64,000 nt of DNA from Kitasatospora cineracea. Lineage in GTDB: Bacteria; Actinomycetota; Actinomycetes; Streptomycetales; Streptomycetaceae. Shown here piece by piece: positions 45,661 through 54,829 of this stretch. The notes beneath the pieces are model-generated. The model was not told the origin of the DNA. It was given only the letters and a program-made list of their open reading frames with translations, and searched no databases. How positions within the stretch are numbered: position 1 is the first letter of the stretch; the number at the start of each line of letters is the position of its first letter. Position numbers and translations under genes: made by a program. The DNA lies in NCBI RefSeq assembly GCF_003751605.1, contig NZ_RJVJ01000001.1:4836001-4900000 (forward strand). The letters are read 5' to 3'.

Positions 45661-46893
45661 TTGTCCCGTCCCGCTCGCCCCACCCGGCGCACCCTGGCCG
45701 TCAGCGCCGCGTTCGTCGCCGCCAGCGCCCTGGCCGTCCCCGCCGCGTACTCCACCGACAGCCGGCCCGCCACCCACACCCGGGCCACCGCGGCCCACAC
45801 CATCACCGAGAACCGGCTGCCCTTCACCACCCGCTTCCAGGGCGACTTCCACGGCGGCATCACCCACATCAGCAACACCCTGATGACCTGCGACGAGACC
45901 AAGCCCCCCGTCGACCCGGCGCAGGCCCCCTGCGAGCAGGCCCGCAACGGCGACGGGCCGCGCCCGATCAACAACAACTTCCAGATGAAGTACATCAACA
46001 TCGACGGCCCCGGCCACACCGGCCCGCTCGGCGACGAGATCTACTCCTCCAGCTCCGCCGACCTCCAACTCCCCGAGGGCGCCACCGTCAAGTACGCCCG
46101 CCTCTACTGGGGCGGCACCCGCGGCATCGGCGACACCGTCCTGCCCGAGAGCCAGATCGACGAGATCTACCTGAAGTTCCCCGGCGACGGCCAGTACACC
46201 AACGTCGCCAACCAGCAGCCCTCCATCGGCTACATCACCACCGACGACGAGAGCAGCTACCAGGCGTCCGCCGACATCACCGAGCAGGTCCGCAACCACG
46301 GCTCCGGCACCTACGAGGCCGCCGACATGGACTCCGTCGTCAAGCCGCACAGCTGGGGCGGCTGGACCATCGTGGTCGCCTACGAGCGCGACTGCGAACC
46401 CCTGCGCCACCTGCACATCTGGGACGGCTTCCAGCCCGAACTGCCCAACAGCCCCGCCCTCACCGGCACCCTCAGCGGCATCCGGACCCCCGCCGACGGC
46501 CCCGTCACCGGCCACCTCGGCTGGGTCGTCTACGACGGCGACCACAAGTGGACCGGCGACACGATGGACATGAAGTCCACCAACGGCCCGCTCACCCGCT
46601 TCAGCGACGCCCTGCACCCGGCGAACGACGCCTTCACCTCCAACCTCGACAACGCCGACCCGGCCCAGCGCTTCCCCCGCAACCCGGCCTACCCCAACTC
46701 CTTCGGCTACGACGCCAACCGCTGGGACGTCTCCCCCTACCTCCGCAACGGTGACACCGACATCTCCATCACCGTCAACACCCAGGGCGACGGCTACAAC
46801 CTCGGCGTCTTCTACGCGGACGTCGACATCGACCCCGCCACCCTCCGCAGCATGAAGACCCAGCCCCGCTCCACCTGGACCGGACAGCAGTAA
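45661..46893 (+). CDS. Secreted beta-rich protein, possibly DUF3344-like
   Basis: This 410-residue protein has a signal peptide (TRRTLAVSAAFVAASALAVP). The mature protein contains TVKYARLYWGGTRGIGDTVL, SYQASADITEQVRNHGSGTY and WGGWTIVVAYERDCEPLRHL. This pattern recalls adhesin-like beta-sandwich proteins of the DUF3344 kind, though I am not certain of the family. The start is TTG 45661 with a GAGGAG site. Two hairpins precede it. It is a probable cell-surface or extracellular protein without visible catalytic residues. Confidence 0.75.
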   Translation: MSRPARPTRRTLAVSAAFVAASALAVPAAYSTDSRPATHTRATAAHTITENRLPFTTRFQGDFHGGITHISNTLMTCDETKPPVDPAQAPCEQARNGDGPRPINNNFQMKYINIDGPGHTGPLGDEIYSSSSADLQLPEGATVKYARLYWGGTRGIGDTVLPESQIDEIYLKFPGDGQYTNVANQQPSIGYITTDDESSYQASADITEQVRNHGSGTYEAADMDSVVKPHSWGGWTIVVAYERDCEPLRHLHIWDGFQPELPNSPALTGTLSGIRTPADGPVTGHLGWVVYDGDHKWTGDTMDMKSTNGPLTRFSDALHPANDAFTSNLDNADPAQRFPRNPAYPNSFGYDANRWDVSPYLRNGDTDISITVNTQGDGYNLGVFYADVDIDPATLRSMKTQPRSTWTGQQ

Positions 46894-46911
46894 CGATCCG
46901 CCCAGCCCGCC

Positions 46912-46949
46912 CGGGCCCGCCGCAGCCACCCCCGGCCGCGGCGGGCCCG
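46912..46949 (+). terminator. Hairpin terminator after the secreted-protein gene
   Basis: Perfect 12-bp arms (46912-46923, 46938-46949) with a 14-base loop, 19 bp after the stop. Confidence 0.75.
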
Positions 46950-47046
46950 CGGCCGTCCGGCGCCGGCCGCAGCGGGCCCGCAACCCGGGTTCGGCCGTCC
47001 GGGGGAAGCGGGGGTTCGCGGCCCGGGGCGGGGGAACCGATGGCGG

Positions 47047-47901
47047 GTGGACGTGCTCGCGGTGGTGTGCGCGGTGCTCGGAGCTGCCTCCAACGCGGCC
47101 GGGACCGCCTTTCAACGGAAAGCCGCCTCGCGGGTGGCGCGGGGCGGGGGACTGCGGTTCCTGGCCGTACTGGCCCGGGACCCGGCCTGGCTGGCGGGCA
47201 TCCTGGGCGTGACGGGCGCCGCGCTGTTCCAGGCCCTGGCCCTCGTGTTCGGGCCGCTCGCCCTGGTGCAGCCCGTGTTCGTGCTGGAACTGCCGTTCGC
47301 CCTGCTGATCGCCGCACCCCTGCTGCACCGCCGGATCCCCGCCGCCGGCTGGGCGGGCGTCGCGGCGGTGGTCGGCGGCCTCGCCCTGTTCCTCGCCTGC
47401 GCCGCCCCCACCGGGGCCGACGACCAGGCCCCGATGAGCCGCTGGGCCCCCGTCCTGGCCGGCTGCCTCGGCGCGATGGCGCTGTGCGTCGCCGCCGCCC
47501 GCGGCCGCGGACCGGTGTTCCGCGCCGGGGCCCTGGGCACCGCCGCCGCGATCGGCAACGCCCTGACCGCCGCCCTGCTCAAGTCCGCCACCGGCACCTT
47601 CTCCGACCACGGCCCGGCCGCCTTCCTCACCACCTGGCAGACCTACGGCTTCGCCCTCACCGGAATCGCCGCCGTCCTCCTGCTCGAGAACGCCCTCCAG
47701 GCCGGCCCGCTGGTCGCCTCCCAACCCGCCCTGACCATCGGCGACGCCGCCGTCAGCCTGCTGCTCGGCATCGTCCTGTTCGACGAGACGATCCGCACCG
47801 GCCCCCTGCTCATCCCCGAACTCCTCGCCGTCGCCCTGGTCGCCACCGGCGTGGTCACCCTGGTCCGCGCCGTCCCGAACATCCGAGAGACCCCGCACTG
47901 A
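47047..47901 (+). CDS. DMT-superfamily (EamA/NIPA-like) membrane transporter
   Basis: This 284-residue protein has nine to ten hydrophobic helices in two halves: LAVVCAVLGAASNAAGTAFQ, ALFQALALVFGPLALVQPVF, and late ASQPALTIGDAAVSLLLGIV. That is the DMT pattern. Substrate unknown. GTG 47047 starts the first helix; the ribosome site is weak. The stop codon lies in the first unit of a 13-bp repeat array. Confidence 0.85.
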   Translation: MDVLAVVCAVLGAASNAAGTAFQRKAASRVARGGGLRFLAVLARDPAWLAGILGVTGAALFQALALVFGPLALVQPVFVLELPFALLIAAPLLHRRIPAAGWAGVAAVVGGLALFLACAAPTGADDQAPMSRWAPVLAGCLGAMALCVAAARGRGPVFRAGALGTAAAIGNALTAALLKSATGTFSDHGPAAFLTTWQTYGFALTGIAAVLLLENALQAGPLVASQPALTIGDAAVSLLLGIVLFDETIRTGPLLIPELLAVALVATGVVTLVRAVPNIRETPH

Positions 47902-47946
47902 CACCCGGCACTGACACCCCGCACTGACGGCCCGCACTGACGGCCC
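47895..47946 (+). repeat. Four 13-bp tandem units carrying the transporter stop codon
   Basis: GCACTGACACCC-type units start at 47895, 47908, 47921 and 47934. TGA falls at 47899 (the real stop), 47912, 47925 and 47938. The 13-bp period places TGA in all three frames. Confidence 0.85.
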
Positions 47947-48017
47947 GTCGGAACCGGCCAGGAGGCACGGGCGTCCGTCCCCCACGACGGGTGACCGACG
48001 CCGAGGGGGAGCGCGCT

Positions 48018-48989
48018 GTGACGGAGAACGGGCCCGCGGGCCGGGGGCGCCGGTGGCGGGGGGCCGGGTTGGCCGGGTGCGCGGTGCTGCTGGCGGGGCC
48101 GGCGGTGCTGACGGTGGTGCGGCTGCTCGGGTGGGACGACGGGACGTGGTGGGCGCTGCCGATGGCCGGGCTGCCGTACGCGGCGGTGCTGTGCGTGGTG
48201 GTGCTGGCGGTGGCGGTCGGGCTGCGCGGGCGCTGGGTGGGCGGGGTCGCGGCGGCGCTGGTGGCGCTGCAGTTGTGGTGGCTGGTGCCCCGGTTCCTCC
48301 CGGACGGGGGAGCGCCGCCGGCCGGAGCACCCCGGCTGCGGGTGGCGACCAGCAACAACTTCATGGGCCAGGTCTCGCCGAAGGCCCTGGTGGACCTGGT
48401 GCGCGAGCAGCGGATCGACGTGCTCGCCGTCGAGGAGCAGAGCGACTCCGCGGCCGCGGCACTGGACGCGGCCGGCATCCGCGAGCTGCTCCCGCACCGC
48501 GAACGCCCCGAAGGCACCGACAGCGCGCTCTACACCCGGCTGCCGGTCGGCTCCGCCGCCGACCCGGCCTGGCCCACCGCCAACCTGACCGTCGACGTCG
48601 GCGGGCACCCGGTGCAGCTGGTCGCCGTGCACACCTACTACCCGCTCGGCGACGCCCGCCGCTGGGCCGACGACCTGCACCGGCTGCGCGCCGCCGCACC
48701 CGGGCGGACCCGGGACGCCGTCCTGCTGGGCGACTTCAACGCGACGCTCGACCACGCCCCGATGCGCGACCTGCTCGACACCGGCCTGGCCGACACCCAC
48801 GAGGAACTCGGCGCGGGCCTGTTCCCGACCTGGCCCGAACACCACCCGGACTTCCGGGGCGTCCCGCCGGTCATCCAGATCGACCACGTGCTGCACGGCT
48901 CCGCGCTGGCCGCCGTCGCGGTCTCCGAACACGCCCTGGCCCGCAGCGACCACCGCGCCGTGGTCGCCGAACTCGCCGTCGTCGGGTGA
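48018..48989 (+). CDS. Membrane-anchored endonuclease/exonuclease/phosphatase (EEP)-family protein
   Basis: This 323-residue protein has an N-terminal region with about three hydrophobic helices (LAGCAVLLAGPAVLTVVRLL, LPYAAVLCVVVLAVAVGLRG, a third to residue 90). An outward EEP domain follows with RVATSNNFMG, DVLAVEEQSD (metal Glu), VLLGDFNATLDH and the closing SDHRAVVAELAV. Family members cleave phosphodiesters or phosphomonoesters. GTG 48018 has a strong GGGGGAG site, so I prefer it to the GTG at 47991. Confidence 0.87.
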   Translation: MTENGPAGRGRRWRGAGLAGCAVLLAGPAVLTVVRLLGWDDGTWWALPMAGLPYAAVLCVVVLAVAVGLRGRWVGGVAAALVALQLWWLVPRFLPDGGAPPAGAPRLRVATSNNFMGQVSPKALVDLVREQRIDVLAVEEQSDSAAAALDAAGIRELLPHRERPEGTDSALYTRLPVGSAADPAWPTANLTVDVGGHPVQLVAVHTYYPLGDARRWADDLHRLRAAAPGRTRDAVLLGDFNATLDHAPMRDLLDTGLADTHEELGAGLFPTWPEHHPDFRGVPPVIQIDHVLHGSALAAVAVSEHALARSDHRAVVAELAVVG

Positions 48990-49036
48990 CGGGCGGTCAG
49001 GAGAGCGCGGGGGCCGAACGGTCCCCTCCGGCGGGG

Positions 49037-49693
49037 TCAGCCGTCCCCGTGCTCCTGGGCGTGCTCCTGCCCGTGCCGGTGCTCCCGGGCGTGCTCCCGG
49101 CGGTGGCTGCGGACGTAGTGCACCAGGACCGCCACCACGGCGAGGCCCGCCACGACCAGGGCGGCGGTGCGGCCGACGGTGCCCTCCACCCGGGTGTAGG
49201 CCGCGCCCGCGAAGTAGCCGAGCAGAACAAAGCCGACGCCCCACAGCAGGCCGCCGACGGCGTTGAAGAGCAGGAACCGGCGGTAGGGCATCCGGGACAC
49301 CCCCGCCAGGGCGGGCATCAGGGCGCGGAAGAAGGCCACGAACCGGCCCAGCAGCACGGCCGCCGGGCCCCGGCGGCGGATCAGCTCCCGGGCCCGGCCG
49401 ATCCGGTCCGCGTGGCGGCGCAGCGACCTGGTCTCCAGCACCCGCGGGCCCACCCGCCGTCCCACCTCGTAGCCGACCGAGTCGCCGAGCACCGCCGCGG
49501 CCACCACCGTCACCAGCATCCAGCCCAGCGAGACGCTGCCCTGGTGGGCCAGCACGCCGCCGAGCACCGCCGCGGTCTCGCCGGGCAGCACGAAACCGAA
49601 GAACAGCGCGTCCTCGGCGAACACCAGCGCCGCCACCACCGCGTACACCACCGGCCCGGACAGGCCGCCCAGCCAGTCGGTCACCGACTTCAT
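49037..49693 (-). CDS. DedA-family membrane protein
   Basis: This 218-residue protein has the DedA/VTT signature: ALFFGFVLPGETAAVLGGVL, GDSVGYEVGRRVG and LGRFVAFFRALMPALAGVSR. The tail is His/Glu/Arg-rich (EHAREHRHGQEHAQEHGDG) and could bind metal. DedA proteins act in membrane lipid or ion homeostasis. ATG 49693 has a GAGGTGG site. It is divergent from the TerD-VWA gene. Confidence 0.9.
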   Translation of the reverse strand: MKSVTDWLGGLSGPVVYAVVAALVFAEDALFFGFVLPGETAAVLGGVLAHQGSVSLGWMLVTVVAAAVLGDSVGYEVGRRVGPRVLETRSLRRHADRIGRARELIRRRGPAAVLLGRFVAFFRALMPALAGVSRMPYRRFLLFNAVGGLLWGVGFVLLGYFAGAAYTRVEGTVGRTAALVVAGLAVVAVLVHYVRSHRREHAREHRHGQEHAQEHGDG

Positions 49694-49780
49694 CAGGACC
49701 ACCTCGCTCCCGTCCCACCGTAACGTGCGGACACCGGCCGGGGCGGGGACCCGCGCCGCCGCAGCGGGCAGACTGGGGAG

Positions 49781-51121
49781 GTGACCGAGACTCCGCTCGC
49801 CAAGGGCGCCAACCTGCCGATCGACGCCGCCGCCGTCCGGGCCGCACTCTCCTGGCGGGCCGGGCCGGGCGTCCCGGCGGTGGGGACCGCCGCGCTGCTG
49901 CTCGGCCCGGACGACGGGCCCCGGCTGGTCCGCACGCACGCCCCCGGCGTCCTGGTGCGGCCGGACGGGGTCGACGTCGACCTGGCCGCGCTGGCCCCCG
50001 CCGTCCAGCGGGTGCTGCTGCTGGCCGTCACCGACGGGGCCGGCCTCGGCGCCGTCCCCGGCCTGTCGCTGCTGCTCGGCGACGCCCGCACCGGGGCCGG
50101 CCTGGCCCGCTTCGACCCCGAGCCGGGCGCGGAGCGCGCCCTGGTCTGCGGCGAGCTGTACCGGCGCGACGGCCGCTGGAAGTTCCGCGCCGTCGGCCAG
50201 GGCTGGACGGACGGCCTGGCGGGCCTCGCGGTCGCGCACGGGTTCGCCCTTCCCGAACCCGAGACGCCTCCGGTGCAGGCGCCGGTGCAGGTGCAGGTGC
50301 AGGTGCAGGCGCCGATGCCGTCGCCCCTGCCCGGGCCGGAGTTGACGGCCGGTCAGGGGGAGGAGGAGGAACGCGCGCTGCCCGTCGACATGCGCAAGCG
50401 GCTGAGCCTGCGCAAGCAGCAGGTCGCGGTCAGCCTGCGCAAGCACGGCGCGCAGGGCCTCGTCGCGCGGGTGGTGCTGGTGCTGGACGCCTCCGGTTCG
50501 ATGGCCGGGCTCTACCACCGGGGCGTGGTGGCGGACGTGGTGGAGCGGATGGCCGCCGTCGCCGCGCAGCTGGACGAGGACCGGACCATGCAGGCGTGGA
50601 CCTTCGCGACCTGGCCGGCCCGGCTGCCCGACCTGCGGCTGTCCGAGCTGCCGGAGTGGCTGGGCCGGCACGTCCGGGTCGGCGAGATCTCGCTGTTCGG
50701 CCGCCGCAAGGTCCGCCCGCCGCTGCCCGACGGGCGGGTCGACATGAAGGCGGTCGGCGTCAACAACGACGAGCAGAAGGTCATCGCGGAGGTCCGCGCC
50801 CACGTGCGGGAGAACCCGACGGCGGAGCCGACCCTGGTGCTGTTCTTCTCCGACGGCGGGGTCTACCGCAACAGCGAGATCGAGCAGCAACTGCGCGCGG
50901 CCGTCGAGGAGCCGGTGTTCTGGCAGTTCGTCGGGCTGGGCCACGGCGACTACGGGGTCCTGGAACGGTTCGACACGCTGCCCGGCCGCCGGGTCGACAA
51001 CGTCGGGTTCTTCGCGGTCGACGACATCAGCACCCTCCCGGACCCGGAGCTCTACGACCGGCTGCTGTCCGAGTTCCCGCAGTGGGTGGCGGCGGCCCGC
51101 CGGGCGGGCATCCTGCGCTGA
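49781..51121 (+). CDS. TerD-domain protein fused to a VWA domain (TerF-like)
   Basis: This 446-residue protein begins LAKGANLPIDAAAVRAAL, typical of TerD, then LLLGDARTGAGLARFDPEPG. A linker contains the dipeptide repeat VQVQVQVQ. The VWA domain starts near residue 225 with the MIDAS motif VLVLDASGSM, then FFSDGGVYRN and WQFVGLGHGDYG. Ter proteins form Ca-binding surface and cytosolic complexes in stress or tellurite response. GTG 49781 directly follows GGGGAG with almost no spacer, which is odd, so translation may rely on another feature. Confidence 0.88.
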   Translation: MTETPLAKGANLPIDAAAVRAALSWRAGPGVPAVGTAALLLGPDDGPRLVRTHAPGVLVRPDGVDVDLAALAPAVQRVLLLAVTDGAGLGAVPGLSLLLGDARTGAGLARFDPEPGAERALVCGELYRRDGRWKFRAVGQGWTDGLAGLAVAHGFALPEPETPPVQAPVQVQVQVQAPMPSPLPGPELTAGQGEEEERALPVDMRKRLSLRKQQVAVSLRKHGAQGLVARVVLVLDASGSMAGLYHRGVVADVVERMAAVAAQLDEDRTMQAWTFATWPARLPDLRLSELPEWLGRHVRVGEISLFGRRKVRPPLPDGRVDMKAVGVNNDEQKVIAEVRAHVRENPTAEPTLVLFFSDGGVYRNSEIEQQLRAAVEEPVFWQFVGLGHGDYGVLERFDTLPGRRVDNVGFFAVDDISTLPDPELYDRLLSEFPQWVAAARRAGILR

Positions 51122-51286
51122 CGCCCGGTCACGGAACGGCCCTCGCAACGGTTCCGGGGCAGCTCCCGGAACGGGCTCGGGACACTACGAAAGGGTCACG
51201 GTCCGTTCTGTTTACTAGAAGTGTTTGTCTGTTCACCGTCAGGCTCTCGGTCGGCCATCCTCCAGCTACCCCGACCGGAGTCCCGC

Positions 51287-52882
51287 GTGAGCCCCTCCTC
51301 CGCGCACCGCCACGTCCTCGGCACGGCCGCCCTCGCGGCCACCGCCGCCCTCCTCCTCACCGCCGTCACCACCGGCACCGCCGACGCCGCTCCCGGCGGC
51401 CGGGACGCGGCCGTCGCCCGCGCCCGGGCCAATGTCGCCCAGCACGCCGCCCTGTTCGGCTACGGGCCCGGCCAGGACCTCGTCCTCAAGGACGTGGTGC
51501 TCGACCCGGACGGCACCCAGCACGTCCGCTTCGACCGCAGCTACGACGGGCTGCCCGTGGTCGGCGGCGACCTGGTGGTGCACCAGGACGCGCGCGGGCG
51601 GCTCACCGACTCCTCCCGGGCCAAGGGCCACGACCCCAAGGTGCCCTCCACCCGCCCGGCCGTGCCCGCCCAGCGCAGCGCCGCCGAGGCGCTCCAGCAG
51701 GCCCCCGGCACAGCCGCGGCCACCTCCACGCCCGAACTCGTGGTCTGGGCCGCCGACGGCACCGCCCGCCTCGCCTGGCGCACCACCGTCACCGGCACCG
51801 GCAAGCAGGGCCAGCCCACCGGCCGGGTGGTGGTCACCGACGCCACCACCGGCGCCGCCATCGACAGCTACGACGCCGAGCACTCCGCGACCGGCACCGG
51901 CCACTCCGAGTACACCGGCGACGTCACGCTCTCCACCACCCAGCAGGCGAACGGCAGTTACGCGCTGATCGACCCCGTCCGCGGCCACACCACCAAGGAC
52001 GCCCACAACCTCTCCGCGAGCAGCGTCAAGGCCACCTCCGGGACGCTCTACACCGACGCCGACAACGTGTGGGGCGACGGCCGGAAGTTCTCCACCGACC
52101 GGGCCACCGCCGCCGTCGACGCCCACGCCAACACCGCCTGGACGTACGACTACTACAAGAACACCTTCGGCCGGAACGGCATCAAGAACGACGGCAAGGG
52201 CGCCACCGTCTTCGTCCACGTCGGCACCAACTGGGACAACGCCCAGTGGTCCGACGCCTGCTTCTGCATGATGACCGGCGACGGCAACGGCAGCACCGAC
52301 CCCGAGCAGGTCGACCTCGACACCATGGGCCACGAGATGACCCACGGCGTCACCAGCGCCACCGCGAACCTCCGCTACAGCGGCGAGTCCGGCGGCCTCA
52401 ACGAGTCCACCAGCGACATCTTCGGCACCATGGTCGAGTGGTACGCCGACAACGCGGTCGACAAGGGCGACTACCTGTTCAGCGACCAGTCCACCCCGCC
52501 GTGGCTGCGCCGCTTCGACAAGCCCTCGCTGGACGGCGGCTCGGCGGACTGCTGGAGCAAGTCGGTCGGCCGGCTGGACGTGCACTACTCCTCCGGCGTC
52601 GGCAACCACTGGTTCTACCTGGCCAGCGAGGGCAGCGGCGCCAAGACCGTCAACGGCGTCGCCTACAACTCGCCGACCTGCAACGGCTCGACCGTCACCG
52701 GCATCGGCAACCAGAAGGTCGCCGCGATCTGGTACCGCGCCCTGACCGTCTACATGACCTCCACCACCGACTACAAGGGCGCCCGCGTCGCCTCGCTCAG
52801 CGCCGCCCGCGACCTGTACGGCGCGAACTCCGCCGAGTACGCGGCGGTGGGCGCCGCCTGGAGCGCGGTCTCCGTCGCCTGA
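51287..52882 (+). CDS. Secreted M4-family (thermolysin-like) metallopeptidase
   Basis: This 531-residue preproenzyme has a signal peptide (VLGTAALAATAALLLTAVTT) and an FTP/PepSY-type propeptide (SYDGLPVVGGDLVVHQDARG). The catalytic domain has zinc ligands His349 and His353 in HEMTH with catalytic Glu350, third ligand Glu373 (GGLNESTSD) and active-site His441 (GNHWFYLAS). It is an extracellular neutral protease. GTG 51287 has a GGAG site; an AT-rich patch at 51205-51225 is a likely promoter. The stop lies in a hairpin shared with the convergent gene. Confidence 0.92.
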   Translation: MSPSSAHRHVLGTAALAATAALLLTAVTTGTADAAPGGRDAAVARARANVAQHAALFGYGPGQDLVLKDVVLDPDGTQHVRFDRSYDGLPVVGGDLVVHQDARGRLTDSSRAKGHDPKVPSTRPAVPAQRSAAEALQQAPGTAAATSTPELVVWAADGTARLAWRTTVTGTGKQGQPTGRVVVTDATTGAAIDSYDAEHSATGTGHSEYTGDVTLSTTQQANGSYALIDPVRGHTTKDAHNLSASSVKATSGTLYTDADNVWGDGRKFSTDRATAAVDAHANTAWTYDYYKNTFGRNGIKNDGKGATVFVHVGTNWDNAQWSDACFCMMTGDGNGSTDPEQVDLDTMGHEMTHGVTSATANLRYSGESGGLNESTSDIFGTMVEWYADNAVDKGDYLFSDQSTPPWLRRFDKPSLDGGSADCWSKSVGRLDVHYSSGVGNHWFYLASEGSGAKTVNGVAYNSPTCNGSTVTGIGNQKVAAIWYRALTVYMTSTTDYKGARVASLSAARDLYGANSAEYAAVGAAWSAVSVA

Positions 52883-52901
52883 CGCACCGCCAGGCGTCAG
52901 G
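52878..52901. terminator. Short hairpin containing both convergent stop codons
   Basis: CCTGACG (52878-52884) and CGTCAGG (52895-52901) pair. The TGA of the protease and the TGA of the phosphotransferase (minus strand) both lie in the arms. Confidence 0.45.
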
Positions 52902-53931
52902 CCCGGTACGCGAGGGCCTGGCGCAGGTGGTGGTCGGCGATCTCCAGCATCCACCGGCGGTCGGGGAAGTCGCCGGCGGCGATCCGCAGCGGGCCGCCGA
53001 CCAGGTCCAGGTGCATGGCGTACCGGTAGAAGGCGAGGCGGCGCGGGTCGAGCCCGGGGTCGCGCAGCGCCTCGTAGTGCTCGAGGTGCGCGTCGAAGCG
53101 CATCCGCAGCCAGCAGTGCTCGACCTCGGGGTCCGCGTACAGCAGGCCCTCGACGTCGATCAGCACGGGCTCGCCGTCCGGTCCGATCAGGACGTGCTCC
53201 GGGCCCAACTCGCCGTGCACCACGCCGAGTCCGGCGCGCGGCTCGACCTCGGCGTGCAGGGCGTGCAGCTTCCCGGCCAGTTCGGACTCGGCCGCGGCGG
53301 CCCGCGGGTCGTGCGCGACGGCGGTCGAGAGGTTGACCAACGCCCGTTCCAGGTAGCCCCGTTCGCAGCTGTCGCCGCTCGGCGCGCCGCCGCCGTCGAG
53401 CCACGCCACCCGCCCGAACGCGGGCGCGCGGTGGGCGTGCATCAGCCGCAGGGCCCCGGCGAGCCGCCCCAGGGTGCGCCGCCCGGCGGCCGGGTCGCGC
53501 TCCAGCAGGTCCTGCAGCGTCCCGCCGCGGACGTCCTCGGCGACGGCGACGTCCGCCGGGTACAGCCCGCGGCCGCGGTCGGTGAACAGCAGGCGCGGCG
53601 CGCGGGCGCCGACGGCCGCCAGCCGCCGGGTGGCGCCTTCGAGCAGGTCGAGCCCGGAGGCGTGCGAGAACGGGTTCGCCGGGTCGTCGTGGCCGTCCGG
53701 GAGCAGGCCGCTCCAGTAGTCCTCGTCGGCGCTCCACAGGTAGACCACCGCGCTGGTGGCGTCGTCCAGCACCACCCGGTAGACGCCCTTCTTGCTGCCG
53801 CCGCGCAGCCGTTCGACGGCGGCGATCCGGCGGGCGGCGCCGAAGACCTCCCGCACGACGGGGGCCAGCGAACGGGCGTCGGCGAACGTGCGGCCGGGGG
53901 AGCGGCCGTGGGCCGCGGCGTCGGTGGGCAT
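52897..53931 (-). CDS. APH-type phosphotransferase family protein with atypical catalytic loop
   Basis: This 344-residue kinase-fold protein has GGSKKGVYRVVL (P-loop region), LAGALRLMHAHRAPAFGRV, then VVHGELGPEHVLIG and PVLIDVEGLLY. In the usual HGDxxxxN catalytic loop the Asp is Glu and the Asn is His; the metal-binding Asp (IDVEG) remains. A non-antibiotic substrate or regulatory role is plausible. I use ATG 53931 (MPTDAAAHG). Confidence 0.82.
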   Translation of the reverse strand: MPTDAAAHGRSPGRTFADARSLAPVVREVFGAARRIAAVERLRGGSKKGVYRVVLDDATSAVVYLWSADEDYWSGLLPDGHDDPANPFSHASGLDLLEGATRRLAAVGARAPRLLFTDRGRGLYPADVAVAEDVRGGTLQDLLERDPAAGRRTLGRLAGALRLMHAHRAPAFGRVAWLDGGGAPSGDSCERGYLERALVNLSTAVAHDPRAAAAESELAGKLHALHAEVEPRAGLGVVHGELGPEHVLIGPDGEPVLIDVEGLLYADPEVEHCWLRMRFDAHLEHYEALRDPGLDPRRLAFYRYAMHLDLVGGPLRIAAGDFPDRRWMLEIADHHLRQALAYRA

Positions 53932-54007
53932 GCGGGCAGTCCAGCAGCGGCCCGGCCCCCGCGTCAACGCGATTGCGGGGCCGGGCCGCTGCGGGGCGCG
54001 GGCGCGG

Positions 54008-54592
54008 TCAGCCGGTGACGGCCTCGATCAGGGTCCAGGTGGCCAGGACGGCCATGCACAGGCCGCCGACGCGCTGGACGGTGCGCAGCGGGACGCGCTT
54101 GGCGATGAAGCGGCCCACCAGCAGGGCGAGGGCGGAGACGGACATCAGGGCGGCGGCGGAGCCGATCGCGGTGGGCAGCCAGCCGTTGGTGGCGGCGAGG
54201 TTGGCGGTGGTGATCTGGGTCAGGTCGCCCCACTCGCCGATGAAGACGGTGGTGAACGCCGTGGCCCAGACCGGCCAGAAGCCGGTGACGGTCCGCGCGC
54301 CGCCCTCCTCGTCGTCCTCGTCGCCGCCCGAGCGCAGCAGCACGAACGCGCCGAAGCCGAACAGCGCGGCGGAGACCAGCTTGACGGCCAGGCCGGGCAG
54401 CAGGCCCAGCAGGCTGCCCGCGCCGACGGCGATCGCCACGTGCACGACGAACGCGGCCGAGGTGCCGAACCAGACGTACAGCGGGCGCATGCGGGTGCCC
54501 ATGGCCAGGGAGGCGAACATCGTCTTGTCGGGGAGTTCGGCCAGGAAGATCAGCCCGAAGGCGGTGAGCATCGCCAGGGGGTCGAAGGACAT
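54008..54592 (-). CDS. TMEM165/GDT1-family manganese exporter
   Basis: This 194-residue protein has about six hydrophobic helices in two repeats. Each holds a GDT1-type acidic motif: LAELPDKTMF and GEWGDLTQIT. Bacterial members export Mn2+ (MneA/MntX type). ATG 54592 is used; its ribosome site is weak. Upstream on the same strand lies a yybP-ykoY manganese riboswitch, so expression should rise with cytosolic Mn2+. That agreement supports the substrate assignment. Confidence 0.9.
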   Translation of the reverse strand: MSFDPLAMLTAFGLIFLAELPDKTMFASLAMGTRMRPLYVWFGTSAAFVVHVAIAVGAGSLLGLLPGLAVKLVSAALFGFGAFVLLRSGGDEDDEEGGARTVTGFWPVWATAFTTVFIGEWGDLTQITTANLAATNGWLPTAIGSAAALMSVSALALLVGRFIAKRVPLRTVQRVGGLCMAVLATWTLIEAVTG

Positions 54593-54671
54593 CGCGGTGC
54601 TTTCTGCAGGGGCCGGGCCGCGGGCTCGAACGGCACCGGGCGGGCGACGGGCGAACCTCTCGGCCCGGCAC

Positions 54672-54825
54672 GACGAGACCTGCCGCACGGTGGTGCGGCA
54701 GGGCCGTGCACGGGGCCGAAGGTCTCGTCCGTCGCGGCAGCGGCCTGCCGCGACCCACGGGCCGGGACGGGCGTGCCGTCCAGTGTGTCGACCGGTGGTG
54801 TTTCGGGACTACTCCCCTTCGCGGT
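54672..54825 (-). promoter_or_regulatory. yybP-ykoY manganese riboswitch with expression platform
   Basis: Read on the minus strand, the aptamer opens with GCGAAGGGGAGTAG (conserved GGGGAGTAG at 54817-54809) and closes with GACGAGACCTTCGG (54729-54716), both hallmarks of this class. The downstream part has a 9-bp hairpin (54701-54680). It ends in AGGTCTCGTC (54681-54672), which is exactly complementary to GACGAGACCT (54729-54720) of the aptamer. Alternative pairing of that strand gives a plausible on/off switch. It precedes the Mn exporter gene. Confidence 0.85.
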
Positions 54826-54829
54826 GCCG

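Noticed and set aside
43297..48330. Minus-strand frame of 1677 codons
   Set aside because: It is antisense to the beta-helix, secreted-protein and transporter genes, all with signal peptides or domains on the plus strand.
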